This document shows, piece after piece, positions 23,655 through 32,551 of a stretch of 64,000 nucleotides of DNA. Both the position numbers and the translations under genes were made by a program. The stretch comes from Perognathus longimembris pacificus. Its lineage: Eukaryota; Chordata; Mammalia; Rodentia; Heteromyidae. Numbering within the stretch: the stretch's first letter is position 1; the number at the start of each line of letters is the position of its first letter. The notes under the pieces were generated by a model that saw only the letters and a list, made by a program, of their open reading frames with translations, made no database searches and had not been told where the DNA came from. The stretch lies in assembly GCF_023159225.1 (NCBI RefSeq), contig NC_063167.1, positions 20,649,360 to 20,713,359 on the forward strand, in the 5' to 3' direction.

Positions 23655-24834
23655 AGGGGCTTGAAGTACCACCCGCTCCACTTCTGGCTTTTCTGGGTGG
23701 TTAATTGGAGATAAGAGTCTTACAGACTTTCTTGCCTGAGCTGGCTTCAAACCGAGACCCTGAGATCAGCCTCCTGAGTAGCTAGGATTGCGGCTGTGAG
23801 CCACTGGTGCCTGGCACAATATATCTTTATCGTATGCTTGGATACGCTGCTGAGTATGCTGGCGTCATGTATAGCACTCTGCCATGTGTGCTTAGCAGGA
23901 GTCACCTCCTTGCCCACGGAGACTGTTACCGCAGGGGAATGGGTGCTCTGTTAGGGTCAAGGGAGGGAGGGAAGAGGCCAGAACTTCCTCCACCACCAGG
24001 GATAGAATGTAGGGACTGGAGAAGGAGAGGTCTCCTCAGCCCTGACTGCATGCTTGGGGCTTTATCTGCATCACCATAGCAACCCTTCCCCATCCCCAGT
24101 AACTGGAGGAACAGGCTTAGAGAGTAGAGAAGATTGATTAAGGTCCTCCTACTAAGAAATGTCAGAACTAAATAGGCACTGCTAGCTCACACCTATAATC
24201 ATAGCTACTCAGGAATCTGAGATCTGAAGATCAGTGTTCGAAGCCAGCCTGGGCAGGAAAGTATGTGAAACTTTTATCTCCAACTATCCGGCAAAAAGCT
24301 GGGAGTGAAAGTATGTCTTCAGTGGTAGAGTGCCAGCCTTGAGTAATGAGGACAAGCAAGAGTGTGAGACTTGGAGTTCAATTCCTAGTACTGACACAAA
24401 AGGAGAGAAAATGAAAGGTAGGCTCAAGCGTGGGCCTGCTGCCTTACCCTCCCTGGGAACCAGAGCCAGGACACCTCACTACCCACAGCACTTGATGAAA
24501 GGGCTGCCCTACCTGCCGAGGGAAACTTAGTGCCCATTAACCCCTCGGCCAGCACTCTGCGTGCTCAGGCTCCCAGAAAGCCACCAGCACTCACCCTGGC
24601 TGGGGTGCTGGGCTGCCACCCCCCAGCGGGCCTACCTGCAATGGCGCCCTCTAGGGACGGCTTCGGGAACTGCAGCTCACAGTGGTGACAGGCTCTGCAT
24701 CTCGCCCCTGCCCGCAGGAGACCTACCTGATGAAGCACATGTCCAAACACACGGTGGTGGAGCACTTGGTGAGCCATCATTCACCCCAGAGGACGGAGTC
24801 CCCCGGCATCCCGGTGCGAATCTCCCTCATCTGA
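7076..24834 (+). CDS. ZNF362: Zinc finger protein 362, complete coding region (7 exons)
   Basis: Splicing 7076-7138, 7309-7555, 10363-10720, 11387-11611, 21015-21093, 21180-21338 and 24718-24834 gives 1248 bases, or 415 residues plus TGA. All junctions are GT-AG and in phase. Residues 1-223 are a low-complexity Pro/Ser/Thr-rich region with a Gly-Thr tract at 121-137 and a basic ERGRKKIK segment. Residues 224-388 hold six C2H2 fingers: 224-244, 252-272, 280-300, 308-330 (CX4C spacing), 338-358 and 368-388. A short tail ends in RISLI. The protein closely matches mammalian ZNF362 as I recall it. The close paralogue ZNF384 is less likely, because of the match through the low-complexity region and the A3GALT2-PHC2 neighbours. 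The expected role is a nuclear sequence-specific DNA-binding regulator; targets cannot be read from sequence. The ATG has A at -3 and G at +4, a good Kozak context. Confidence 0.96.
7309..7555 (+). CDS. ZNF362: ZNF362 coding exon 2
   Basis: The exon is flanked by a cccgcag acceptor and a gtaggt donor, is 247 bp long and ends in phase 1. It encodes residues 22-103 plus one base, a Pro/Ser/Gln-rich segment starting LDNLVLINKIKEQLMAEK. Confidence 0.95.
8449..8480 (+). repeat. (GT)n microsatellite
   Basis: A run of about 15 GT units at the tail of the composite SINE at 8490. Confidence 0.9.
8490..8703 (-). repeat. Composite SINE: Alu/7SL-like head with Geo-type tail
   Basis: In element orientation (minus) the order is a 'ggctcacacctg' and 'gaggctgag'-like head, 'gagactcttacctcc', then a tail with the Geo 'tggctcaa...agagctccagccttgag' pattern. 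It lies directly beside a GT microsatellite. Confidence 0.78.
9355..10075. repeat. L1-like LINE 3' fragments (old)
   Basis: Phrases such as 'ttcattataaaagtaatatt' and 'ttttgctgttacaaataaag' match patterns I associate with old mammalian L1 3' regions. A GT repeat interrupts at about 9543. Family and strand are not certain. Confidence 0.4.
10363..10720 (+). CDS. ZNF362: ZNF362 coding exon 3 (Gly-Thr tract, basic segment)
   Basis: The exon is 358 bp with a tcttcccag acceptor and a gtgggg donor. It encodes residues 104-222 plus two bases. It contains the repetitive Gly-Thr run (10413-10463), a Ser/Thr/Pro-rich stretch, and the basic ERGRKKIK motif, which could act as a nuclear localisation signal (inference). 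Confidence 0.95.
10413..10463 (+). repeat. Coding hexanucleotide repeat (Gly-Thr tract of ZNF362)
   Basis: GGCACN repeats encode alternating Gly and Thr at residues 121-137, with one Asn interruption at 123. Third-position variation shows the run is not freshly expanded along its whole length. Confidence 0.9.
11387..11611 (+). CDS. ZNF362: ZNF362 coding exon 4 (fingers 1-3)
   Basis: The exon is 225 bp with a gtcctgcag acceptor and a gtaggt donor. It encodes residues 223-297 and part of 298. It carries fingers 1 (Cys224, Cys227, His240, His244), 2 (Cys252, Cys255, His268, His272) and most of 3 (Cys280, Cys283, His296). Confidence 0.96.
12000..12300 (-). repeat. 7SL (B1-like) plus ID composite SINE
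   Basis: On the minus strand an Alu/B1-like segment ('tgggattacacgcatgagcc' on plus) is joined to an ID-like segment ('actaggcagttgctatacca', 'cacacccccagccc' on plus). This is the arrangement I recall for B1-dID elements of squirrel- and beaver-related rodents. Confidence 0.65.
13746..13972 (-). repeat. Composite SINE (Alu/7SL-like head, Geo-type tail)
   Basis: Same architecture as the copy at 8490, diverged. Confidence 0.75.
14479..14690 (+). repeat. IDL-Geo SINE
   Basis: The ID-like head 'ggggctaggaatgtggctta' is followed by the Geo module and an A-rich tail. Similar flanks (tgaatga before, tgaatgac after) may be an eroded target-site duplication. Confidence 0.88.
14975..15025 (+). repeat. 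(CATA)n simple repeat
   Basis: Imperfect CATA/TACA tetranucleotide run beside a composite SINE. Confidence 0.85.
15043..15234 (-). repeat. Composite SINE (Alu/7SL-like head, Geo-type tail)
   Basis: The plus strand shows 'gcctcctgagtagctagg' and 'gcgtgagccaccagtg' at the head end and 'actctaccacatgagccaca' in the Geo part. Confidence 0.8.
15480..15690 (-). repeat. Composite SINE (Alu/7SL-like head, Geo-type tail)
   Basis: A copy adjoining a GT/GC-rich simple repeat at 15435-15480. Same module order as the others. Confidence 0.8.
17635..17775 (+). repeat. MIR SINE
   Basis: 'attatccccattttagagat' followed by 'gaggaaggcaaggtcacttg' and 'ccaaggtcacc' matches the MIR core. Confidence 0.8.
20270..20478 (+). 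repeat. MIR SINE, long copy
   Basis: 'caagtgtttattgatgctaa', 'cagatgaggaaatggaggct' and 'ataagaacccagga' span most of MIR. Confidence 0.82.
21015..21093 (+). CDS. ZNF362: ZNF362 coding exon 5 (finger 4)
   Basis: The exon is 79 bp with a cattgcag acceptor and a gtgagt donor. It completes finger 3 (His300) and encodes the linker TGDRPYK and the Cys pair of finger 4 (Cys308, Cys313, four residues between). The intron before it is 9.4 kb and the one after is 86 bp. Confidence 0.96.
21180..21338 (+). CDS. ZNF362: ZNF362 coding exon 6 (fingers 4-6)
   Basis: The exon is 159 bp, phase 0 at both ends, with a cccccacag acceptor and a gtgagt donor. It supplies the histidines of finger 4 (His326, His330), all of finger 5 (338-358) and the cysteines of finger 6 (Cys368, Cys371). 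Confidence 0.96.
22225..22520 (+). repeat. Old interspersed repeat, copy 1 of 3
   Basis: Contains 'aggaaaggtttattttggct', 'gctgctcacctcatggcg' and 'ccacctcctaatagtg'. It is related to 27345-27735 and 29310-29705. I do not assign a family name. Confidence 0.55.
23055..23284 (-). repeat. Composite SINE (Alu/7SL-like head, Geo-type tail)
   Basis: A well-preserved copy. Its head end abuts the long CT repeat that starts at about 23291. Confidence 0.85.
23291..23361 (+). repeat. Long (CT)n microsatellite
   Basis: About 70 bases of uninterrupted CT repeats, directly after a composite SINE head. Confidence 0.93.
23490..23565 (-). repeat. Diverged ID-like monomer
   Basis: On the minus strand it reads as a tRNA-Ala/ID-like element. 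The plus strand shows 'ggtactagggatcaaaccca' to 'ccattgagctacgtcccagc'. Confidence 0.7.
23610..23653 (+). repeat. (GT)n microsatellite
   Basis: About 21 GT units, beside a shortened composite SINE. Confidence 0.93.
23655..23817 (-). repeat. Composite SINE, internally shortened
   Basis: The head and middle are preserved, but most of the Geo tail is deleted between 'gggcttgaag' and 'cgctccacttctggc'. It abuts a GT repeat. Confidence 0.78.
24177..24400 (+). repeat. Composite SINE (Alu/7SL-like head, Geo-type tail), plus copy
   Basis: The head 'tagctcacacctataatcat' is followed by 'tactcaggaatctgag', then 'cttttatctccaact' and a diverged Geo tail. Confidence 0.75.
24718..24834 (+). CDS. ZNF362: ZNF362 terminal coding exon (finger 6 end, C-terminus)
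   Basis: The acceptor is cctgcccgcag. The exon encodes residues 378-415, including His384 and His388 of finger 6, followed by a Ser/Pro-containing tail, and stops at TGA 24832-24834. The exon continues into the 3' UTR. Confidence 0.95.
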   Translation, partial: ETYLMKHMSKHTVVEHLVSHHSPQRTESPGIPVRISLI

Positions 24835-26172
24835 GCCCACTGGCGGCACCGCCCGGCCTACTGGCAGACACAGACCCAGGCAGCACCAGGCCCTGACTTC
24901 CGCAGGGGCCCACCAGGAACTGCCGCGCTCTCTTCCCAACCGGCCAGAACGCTTGGTCTGCAGAAGCCCTGCGTGGTCTAGCGCCTGGACAGCCAGGCCA
25001 ACCGCAAGACTCTGGACTGTTTTGGTGGCATCCAAAGAGGATCTCAGAGCACTTTGAACCTGTCTGTTGGGTTTCTTTTGTTCCCCACCCTTCACTTGCT
25101 TCACTGTTTTTTTAAGGTTTTTTTTTTTAATAACAAAAAAGATATTTATTGGCCAGGACGTTGGTGCTGCTAAGACCTAGAAATGAAATGACTCGGACAG
25201 ATGGGTGCAGAGAACCAGAGGGCAGTGTGGAGCCTTCTCCGGCCGTGGCCTTGGGTCTAGAGAGGAGGCTCGGGCCTGGGGTTCTGGACTATAAAGGGGA
25301 CCCCCGGGTGGGAGGGGGCAGGAGGCAGCTGGAGTGAGCCCTTCAGCCCTGGGTGCCCAGTTTGAATCTTCCGACTTGTGCCTGGGCTTCACCGAGCAGA
25401 AGATATGGCTGCTGCCAGGGCTGTCCAGGCTTCAGGAGGCGGAGAGAGGAGAGGAGAGGGGCCGGGAGATCCACAGGACCAAAGGGTGCAGTGATGGGTA
25501 GGTGGCGGGCCCAGGGGAATGGGGTAGGCGGCCTGGTTAAGACCTGGCCCCACCCCTGCTGCCCTGAAGATCACCCCAGTCTACCTCGGTGCTGGCCAGG
25601 AAACCAATCGGCTACCTCTCCCGCCACCCCAGACTCTGGGCAGGGGCATGGGGAAGAAGTGGAGCTGGGACTTGACCCCCTTCCAGAATTTTCTCCAGAT
25701 GGGGACAGTGCCCAGGGAAGGGGGCACGGGAGGGGGATCCCCAGCCCAGGCTCAGGCCCCTCAGCAGGGAAGGATCCTTGGAGAGGAGGGTGCCAGCTCC
25801 AGAGCAGACCCTGCCCCGCGCCCCCCACAGACACACCCCAATCTGAAAGCCATGCGTGTCCGTGTATATAGGAACCATGTACAGAGCCCAGAGAAGCCCC
25901 TCCATATCCCCCCGGGAAAAAAAAAAAAAAAGAAAGCTAGACAGAAACTCATCTATATATTCTGTATCTGGAGTTCCGTTTTGAATATTAACCGTGTTAT
26001 TTTTATACACTTTTTAAGCCTTAACTCGCCATTGATTTACCAGTTTAACGTTTCCTGGGGTTTCTTTTCCCAAGGGGGGGTCTCTCCTCCCCCATCCCCA
26101 CCCCTGTCCCTTTGTTTGACTTGCGTCGTCTGATACTCAGTATTGTAGCTTTTTGTCCGCATGTTACTACCC

Positions 26173-26180
26173 TGTAAATA
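26173..26180 (+). promoter_or_regulatory. Candidate Pumilio response element in ZNF362 3' UTR
   Basis: The octamer TGTAAATA fits the PUM1/PUM2 recognition pattern UGUANAUA in the transcript orientation. It sits in the AT-rich distal UTR. Octamers of this type also arise by chance, so function is only a possibility. Confidence 0.4.
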
Positions 26181-26481
26181 TGCTGTTATAATACTGTTAA
26201 CACCCCCTTTGCTTTTTTCTATGGGACCTCCAGGCCACCATATTTAGAACTAGATACCTTATTAAAAAAGAGAAAACCATTTGTTGGCTTCTCAGTTTGC
26301 ATCTTGGTGGCAGGGAGGCGAGGCCAGGTGCCCCTCAGACACTTCAGGAGAGATGTTTGTATTCTATTTAAAAATGGGAGTGGGGAGCCAGACAGAACTC
26401 AACTGTGGGGGAAGAAGACTCTAGGGGGCAAGAAACAAAAGGATTCCAACCCTCTGCTCTTTGTATTTCTCTGTTGTGAAG

Positions 26482-26487
26482 AATAAA
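26482..26487 (+). terminator. ZNF362: ZNF362 polyadenylation signal
   Basis: A canonical AATAAA lies about 1.65 kb after the stop codon and is followed by a GT-rich stretch (about 26500-26560), as expected of a downstream element. Confidence 0.75.
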
Positions 26488-27344
26488 CTGTACCTGCACC
26501 TGGGTGGCGGTGGTGGCGTGTGCCGTGCTGTGCTGTGTGCCGTGCTGTGTGCAAGTGCAAGGCGGGGCACCTTTCCTGGGTCTCTCTCTGGCTCCACCCC
26601 AGACTTGAGAAGAAAACGAGAGCGGTCGCTTGCTGTGGGTCAAGTCCTTTGCTGAATGCCTCAAGGCCCTGTGGAAGGAGGGAGCCAACTAAGACCTTTT
26701 GCTCAGGACCGTGCACTTACCAGGCTTTTGACTCCTGACCCCCCCCCCACCTCCCCCCCGTGAGTCTCACTTCCCCCTTTCCTGAGGAGCACCTCATCCT
26801 CTGGGGGGCTGTCAGGAGTACTTGGTTTGTGGAAACTGTTCTAGTGCAGGAGGTTGGACCCAAAGAATTGCAATGTGTGTTGGCGGGTGTCAGTGAGCCA
26901 TTTGTCCAAGGAGGTAATGTGGGAGTTTGTTTCCTCTTCCTCCCCAGTTTATCCAGGGCTTGGGCCTGTGGAAGTGACATGGAGGACGGAGCTAGCTCAG
27001 CCACAACTCAACGTGCAGCTCATCACTGGGGACTTGGATCCCGCACAGTGCTCGTGTGTCAAGGCTTGCCTGGAAGTGATAGGCAGTCCAACATAATGAG
27101 GGTTTATTGAAGTATGCAATGGGCGGTGGTGGAACCAGCTTCAGGAATCAAAAGGTGGGAATCTACCTCTCTCTGGCTCTGCTTGGAGTCACCACCCTTT
27201 TTAGACACCTGTGGGGTCGTCTCTGGCCTCAGCACTGAGGCTTCCAGCAGCCATCTGGTCCTTCAGCAAAGGACTCATGGGGTCTTCCTGGTTCTGCCTA
27301 CTTGAATAGAGCAAAGCCCTTTTCTGAAGCACACCTCCCTAATG

Positions 27345-27735
27345 GAACCAGAGTGTATCAGTCAGACTTCTGATGCTGCAACAAATACCTGAGAGAAATT
27401 TAAAGTAAGAAATTATTTAAATTATGATTTGGGCTCATGATTTGGGAAGGTTTGGTCCACGGTCCCTGGGTCTTGTCACTTTGAGACTGAGGTGAGCTGA
27501 GCCTGGACATCAGGTGGTAAATGTTTTATGGAGGCTGCTCGCCTCATGGTGGCCAGGAAGCAGAAAGACAGGAAGAGGACAGGGTATGCCCTGCAAAAGG
27601 CCCGCCTCCAGGGGCCTACTTCCTCCAGCTAGGCTCCACATCATTACCTTTCCACCAGCTCCCAAATGAGCACCACCAGCTGGGGAAACAACCTTCAGCA
27701 CAATGAAACATTTCATGTTCAAACCACACAGGCCC
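27345..27735 (+). repeat. Old interspersed repeat, copy 2 of 3
   Basis: Contains 'tcagtcagacttctgatgct', 'ctcgcctcatggtggccagg' and 'cctacttcctccag'. This is the fullest of the three copies. Confidence 0.6.
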
Positions 27736-27811
27736 ACATTCCACTCTGGCTCCTGTCTATCTCAAGATGCAAAATGCATTCAGGACTACCTCTTGAGTCC
27801 CCCAAGGCTGG

Positions 27812-28045
27812 GTGTCAGTGGCTCACACCTATAATCCTAGCTGCTCAGGAGGCTGAGATCTGAGGATCTTGGCTTGAAGCCAGCTCAGGCAGAAAAGTCC
27901 CTGTGAAACTAATTTCCAATTAACCACTCAAAAACAAGTGGCACTGTGGCTCAAGTGGTAGGGCACTACCCTTGAACACAGAGGTTCATGGAAAATGCCC
28001 AGGCCCTGAGTTCAACAAGCCTTGCAACTGATTAAAAAGAAAAAA
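27812..28045 (+). repeat. Composite SINE, plus copy with clear head and Geo tail
   Basis: 'gtggctcacacctataatcc' and 'ctcaggaggctgag' in the head resemble Alu/B1 (7SL) sequence. The tail 'agtggcactgtggctcaagt' to 'caggccctgagttcaa' is the Geo module. An A-rich end follows. Confidence 0.85.
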
Positions 28046-28781
28046 AAGTCTCCAAAGTCTCAGTGGTTCCAAGGTTATTCAAATGTTTAAGCTCAGAGTC
28101 TCTGCAACTGCCTATAAAAATGAAGAAAAAAAGAGTGACATCTTCAAAGATCCAGTGGCATAGAGTAAACATTCCCATTCCAAAAGGGAGAACAGGAGAC
28201 TAACAAAAAAGGATCACATCAAAGCTAGACCAAACCCCAGGAGGGCAGACATTAAACACTATACTCTTCTGGCCAGCATCTGCCACACATGTGGCTCCCA
28301 GGAGGGTCTGAAGGGCCTGAGCAGCACTGCGCGTGACCTTTCCCCACCCCCCTCCCCACCCCCACCCCAAGCTACATGTCCTCTCTCTTGGACTGGCTTT
28401 GCTCCCTGCCTACAGCTTTCCTTGGTAGAAGTGCCATGTTCCTGGGCTTCTCTAACTTCTTAGGGTCTCCACTGCATCTTCAGCTCACTGTTACAGCCTT
28501 TCCCATTGCCCTCCCAGGGGCTGCCTCCAGACTCCAACCCAGGCTTTCCTTTGAAATCTAGGTGGGAGCCTCCATAGTCTCATAACGTGCGTGTTCTGCC
28601 TGCCTACAAAACTAGCATCATGTGGGTGGCAGTAAGATCTGTCACCAGCTGGGGCAGCAGCCAAACCCTGAGCAGGGTGGCAATGGTTTCTGAGTGTTTG
28701 GATGACTGAACCCAAGAAAACACTTTCCTAGATGGCCCTATGTGAGCAGAGTACCCCAAAGCTCTCTTCCTCCTCCTCCTC

Positions 28782-28980
28782 TTTTCTGGTGCTGGGACTT
28801 GAACTCAAGGCTTGGGCTCTGTCCCTGAGCCTCTTTGTGCTCAAGGCTAGCACTCTACCACTTGAGCCACAGCACCACTTTAAGCTTTTTCTGAGTAGTG
28901 TATTCCTGCCCGGGATGGCTTTGAACCGCTATTCTCAGATCTCGGCCTCCAGAGTAGCTAGAACTACAGGAATGAGCTGT
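28782..28980 (-). repeat. Composite SINE (Alu/7SL-like head, Geo-type tail)
   Basis: The Geo portion is well preserved; the middle segment is shortened. Confidence 0.8.
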
Positions 28981-29309
28981 TTTTGTAAAGCAGTCTTTTA
29001 AAGAAACTTGTACCTTTACTCCCTTAAGCCTGCAATGCTGGTTCTTCAGAACTTCTCGGGGCACATTTCCTAATCCCAGTGGAAAACATTTGGTTTACTA
29101 TCTTTCCTCATTTTTTGTTAGCATATATTGGTAGTAAAAAGGGGGTTTTCGTTGTGTTATTTCCATACATCTGTACATGTACCCAATCAAAGTCCTTCAT
29201 ACTTTCCCAAATTCCAGCCATAAGCCAATTCCAAAGGCTTCGGAACTACGTGGTCAGTGGTCACAGCCATGACCCCACTTCTGGTGCCAATTCTGTGCTA
29301 GATTTTCCA

Positions 29310-29705
29310 TCTCTGTGACAACTACCAAAAAGAGACAGCTTAAAGGAGATGAGATTGATTGGGGCTCACACTCTTACACGTTACTGTCCAGTGGCTGGCT
29401 CCATCATCTCTAGGTCTGTGGTGAGGCAGAACATCATAGAGGGAGGGCTATAGAGGAGCAAAGGTACTCAACTCACTACATCTGGGTAGCAGAGAGGGAA
29501 GGGCTGAGGACAAGTTACCCATTCAAAGGCACATTCCCTGGGACCTACTTCTCCCAATAATGCCACCGCCAAAGTAGAAATCCATCAGTGGATTAATTCA
29601 TGAATGAAATCAAGTGTCTTCATGGTCTACTCACCTCTCAATGATTGGACCTACCAGCTGGAGGCCACTTCATATTCAACCCATCACAGTGTGTTACCAT
29701 TACAG
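29310..29705 (+). repeat. Old interspersed repeat, copy 3 of 3
   Basis: Contains 'ctgtggtgaggcagaacatc', 'gggacctacttctcccaata' and 'tcaatgattggacctaccag'. It overlaps the other two copies in shared phrases and order. Confidence 0.55.
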
Positions 29706-29767
29706 TGGTGGAACAGAGTGACATAAGCACAGAACCAGCCTGTTTTCAGCAACCTCACAGGTTTCTT

Positions 29768-29968
29768 TTTTTTTTTGGCCAGTCCTGGGCCTTGGACTCA
29801 GGGCCTGAGCACTGTCCCTGGCTTCTTCCCGCTCAAGGCTAGCACTCTGCCACTTGAGCCACAGCGCCGCTTCTGGCCGTTTTCTGTATATGTGGTGCTG
29901 GGGAATCGAACCTAGGGCCTCGTGTATCCGAGGCAGGCACTCTTGCCACTAGGCTATATCCCCAGCCC
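29768..29968 (-). repeat. IDL-Geo SINE, young copy with target-site duplication
   Basis: This is a complete minus-strand dimer. CACAGGTTTCTT is duplicated at 29756-29767 and 29969-29980. Its head shares the variant 'cctcggatacacgagg' with the copies at 1224 and 46161. Confidence 0.93.
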
Positions 29969-30449
29969 CACAGGTTTCTTAACTAATCTTTGGTACCTGC
30001 TATACCAGAAAGGAACGGAGTCTGGCAGCCATGTTTGTATCACATGACTCCATTCCAGCACAATTGATTGTCCAGAGATGGACACTTGTGACTCTACAGA
30101 TGCAGCCGGTGTTGGGTAATGGGTATCCTGGCTTATGTACATCCCAGAAAGTGGCAAAGGCAGAGATTTTCTCGTGCTCTGAGGAACAAGTCACAGCGTT
30201 AGATAAAGCTGCCTCCTTAGATTCTTTACTCTATGAATCAAGAACAAGCTGGCAGACAGCACTTGAATTGGTAGATCCTATAGATTTACCAGTTAGTGGT
30301 GGGAAAGAATGGCTGTGTTGGGCCAGATCTAAACAGGCAGGAGAACAAATGAGGGAACGAATGAGGCAAAAAACACAAACACAGAAACTTCAGTTCCTGA
30401 CTTACAGTCTACATCTTCTGGCACATTTAATTCCCTGTTCATTCTGGCA

Positions 30450-30570
30450 TGCAAGAATTCAAGTTGCCAGGAGTGTAATGTTAGGGTAGTCACTTAACCT
30501 CTTGTGCGATTTCTTCTTATGTAAAGTGAGATAAATAACAGTAGCCAATTTACAGGCTGGATGTGAATTA
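30450..30570 (-). repeat. MIR-like fragment
   Basis: 'gggtagtcacttaacctctt' followed by 'cttatgtaaagtgagata' fits MIR in reverse. Confidence 0.65.
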
Positions 30571-30764
30571 ATACAAGTCAAATGCACACATAGCACGAGT
30601 ATCCCCAACATGAACACATCATCCCTGCTATCATTTGGCTTACCTAATGTGGACATTCTTTATGATCAATGATCCAAGACAGCTGAAGCTGTGCAGGAAT
30701 TTCTGGGACAGCAAGTGAGTTATCATGGCAGAGGGGAGCACTTGGATAGTAATTTTTTTATTTG

Positions 30765-30965
30765 TTTTGTTGCCAGTTCTGGGGCGTGAACTCAGGGCCT
30801 GAGCACTGGTCCCTGGCTTCTTTTTGCTCAAGGTTAGCACTCTACCTCTTGAGCCACAGTGCCACTTCTGGCTTTTTTCTATGTATGTGGTGCTGAGGAA
30901 TCGAACCCAGGGCTTCATGTATATGAGGGCAAGCACTTTACCACTAGGCCATATTCCCAGTCCTG
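30765..30965 (-). repeat. IDL-Geo SINE
   Basis: A minus-strand dimer with Geo tail and ID-like head (plus-strand phrases 'gtgctgaggaatcgaaccca' and 'accactaggccatattccca'). Confidence 0.88.
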
Positions 30966-31639
30966 GACAGTAGATTTTGCATGTACCAGTGGGGCTCAGG
31001 AGATTGCATCTGATTCTTATCTGTTCCCTTGAGGAGTATTGGACACTCTGTCCCTGTGGACAGGTGCTGAGGACAGAGGGCATGGCCATGGAAGCCACTG
31101 TAGAAAGTTTTCCTCCCTTGCAGATCTGCCTCAGATCCAGATACCTCTGTGACCTGTGTCCCTTCCTTAGGTCCTGTGCTCCACAGGAAGGAACTATTCC
31201 CAAGAGGCTGCCCACCCCATTCAACCCTGCAACTTCCTGGGACCTTTCTCCTTCCTTGGGAAGATCTCCATCAGTAGCATATGGCTGCCCAAAGCCCAGG
31301 AAACTTCTGCTCATGCCATTCATTCCCGTCAATCTGGAAACCACTGTTCTTTGGTGAATCCCATGTACTCATGAGCTTGCAAGAAAAGGGTCAAACAGGG
31401 AGAGGACAAGGTATGTTTCTGGCACATCATGGCACTCTCGTGGAGAGGCCGCTGGCACTACTGTTTTACATGGGAGACCCGCCTAGGTGAGAGACTCCTC
31501 CTTACACAACTTACAAGAGGGATGAGTTTATTTACATCCAGATCATACTAACTTGTGGTCAGCTCTTCAGTGGCCCAGGGGTTATTAGAGTCACAGAATA
31601 TTGCAAAGTAAGGAGGAAGAGAAACTAAAAAAAACCTGA

Positions 31640-32105
31640 GCTTGGCACCGGTGGTTAACACGTATAATTCGAGCTGAGGCTGAGATCTGAGAATCATGGC
31701 TTGATGTCAGCTAGGGTAAAAAGAGTCCCTGAAACTTTTTTCTAAAAAAAGTTTTGGTCGTGGGGCTTGAACTCAGAGCCTGAGTGCTGTACCTGGGTTT
31801 TTCTGCTCAAGGCTAGCACTCTGCTTCCTTCACTTGGAGCCACAGCACCACTTCTTACTTTCTGGTGGTAAACTGGAGATAGGAGTCTCATGGGCTCTCC
31901 TGTCTGGGCTGGCTTCGAACTGCAATCCTCAGATCTGTTTCCTGAGTAGTTAGGATTACAGGCGTGAGCCACCAGTGTCTGGCTTCCATGAAACTCTTAT
32001 CTCCAATTAACTACCCAAAAGCTAGAAGAAGTAAAGATGTTGCTAGTCTTGAGCAAACAAGCTCAAGGAGCATGCCCAGGCCCTAAGTTCAAGTGCCAGT
32101 ATTGA
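31640..32105 (+). repeat. Composite SINE, host of a nested insertion
   Basis: The head occupies 31640-31740 and the tail 31985-32105; the middle is occupied by the minus-strand copy at 31745-31984. Confidence 0.78.
31745..31984 (-). repeat. Composite SINE inserted into an older composite SINE
   Basis: This minus-strand copy splits a plus-strand copy of the same family (31640-31740 and 31985-32105). The host continues across the insertion in its conserved 'gaaact(c)ttatctccaatt' segment. Confidence 0.82.
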
Positions 32106-32551
32106 CCAGGTGTGTTCCTCCTTTGGTGGCTCACATTCAGAGGTGACGGTCAGTGCTGGCTCTCCAGCTGCTGGTATCTATCACAAGGACTTCATTACAT
32201 CCCTGGGTCAGGCCGGTGTTGGTCCTCTTTCTTTGTGCCTCAGTGTCCCTGTACTTAAAAAGGAGTGGGGTGGGGGTTAAAAAATCACGTCTAGAGGCAT
32301 CTACCGAATTCCTTAAGGTCAGAGGTGAAATGTCCACGGGTTGACTGGCCTAGCCCTGCTGCAGTGGCCTGTAGTCACAGCCGAAAGTGTGGAAGGGCAC
32401 ATGGGAGGGTTACGGCTCTCCCCACATCCCACTCTGTCTCTGCCAACCAAAGTGTCGCATAGCTTCCAGAAGGGAATCCAAGAGGCTTCAAGGTCTCTTC
32501 CTCCTGCCATCCCACTCCACAGGCCCCAGTGGCCGGGCGAGGAGGAGGGAG

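Larger units (their letters stand above)
21339..24717 (+). other. ZNF362 last intron
   Basis: No exon is recognised. The intron holds an old interspersed repeat (22225-22520), composite SINEs (23055, 23655 and 24177), an ID fragment (23490), a pure CT repeat (about 23291-23361) and a GT repeat (about 23610-23653). Confidence 0.85.
24835..26505 (+). other. ZNF362: ZNF362 3' UTR
   Basis: This is continuous non-coding sequence from the stop codon to the AATAAA at 26482. The first kilobase is GC-rich. The last part (about 25960-26290) is AT-rich with several short U-rich runs and a Pumilio-type octamer. An internal ATTAAA at 26261-26266 could give a slightly shorter transcript. The exact cleavage site is not determined. 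Confidence 0.75.
26506..32551. other. Intergenic region ZNF362-A3GALT2, including the A3GALT2 3' UTR
   Basis: No open reading frame here resembles a known protein. The A3GALT2 3' UTR must extend downward from 32551. A minus-strand AATAAA at about 31532-31527 is one candidate end. The rest is mostly SINEs (27815, 28782, 29768, 30765 and a nested pair at 31640-32105) and two copies of an old 0.4 kb repeat (27345 and 29310). Confidence 0.75.

Noticed and set aside
30640..31344. 234-codon minus-strand open frame
   Set aside because: It crosses an IDL-Geo SINE and unique intergenic sequence and shows no conserved domain.
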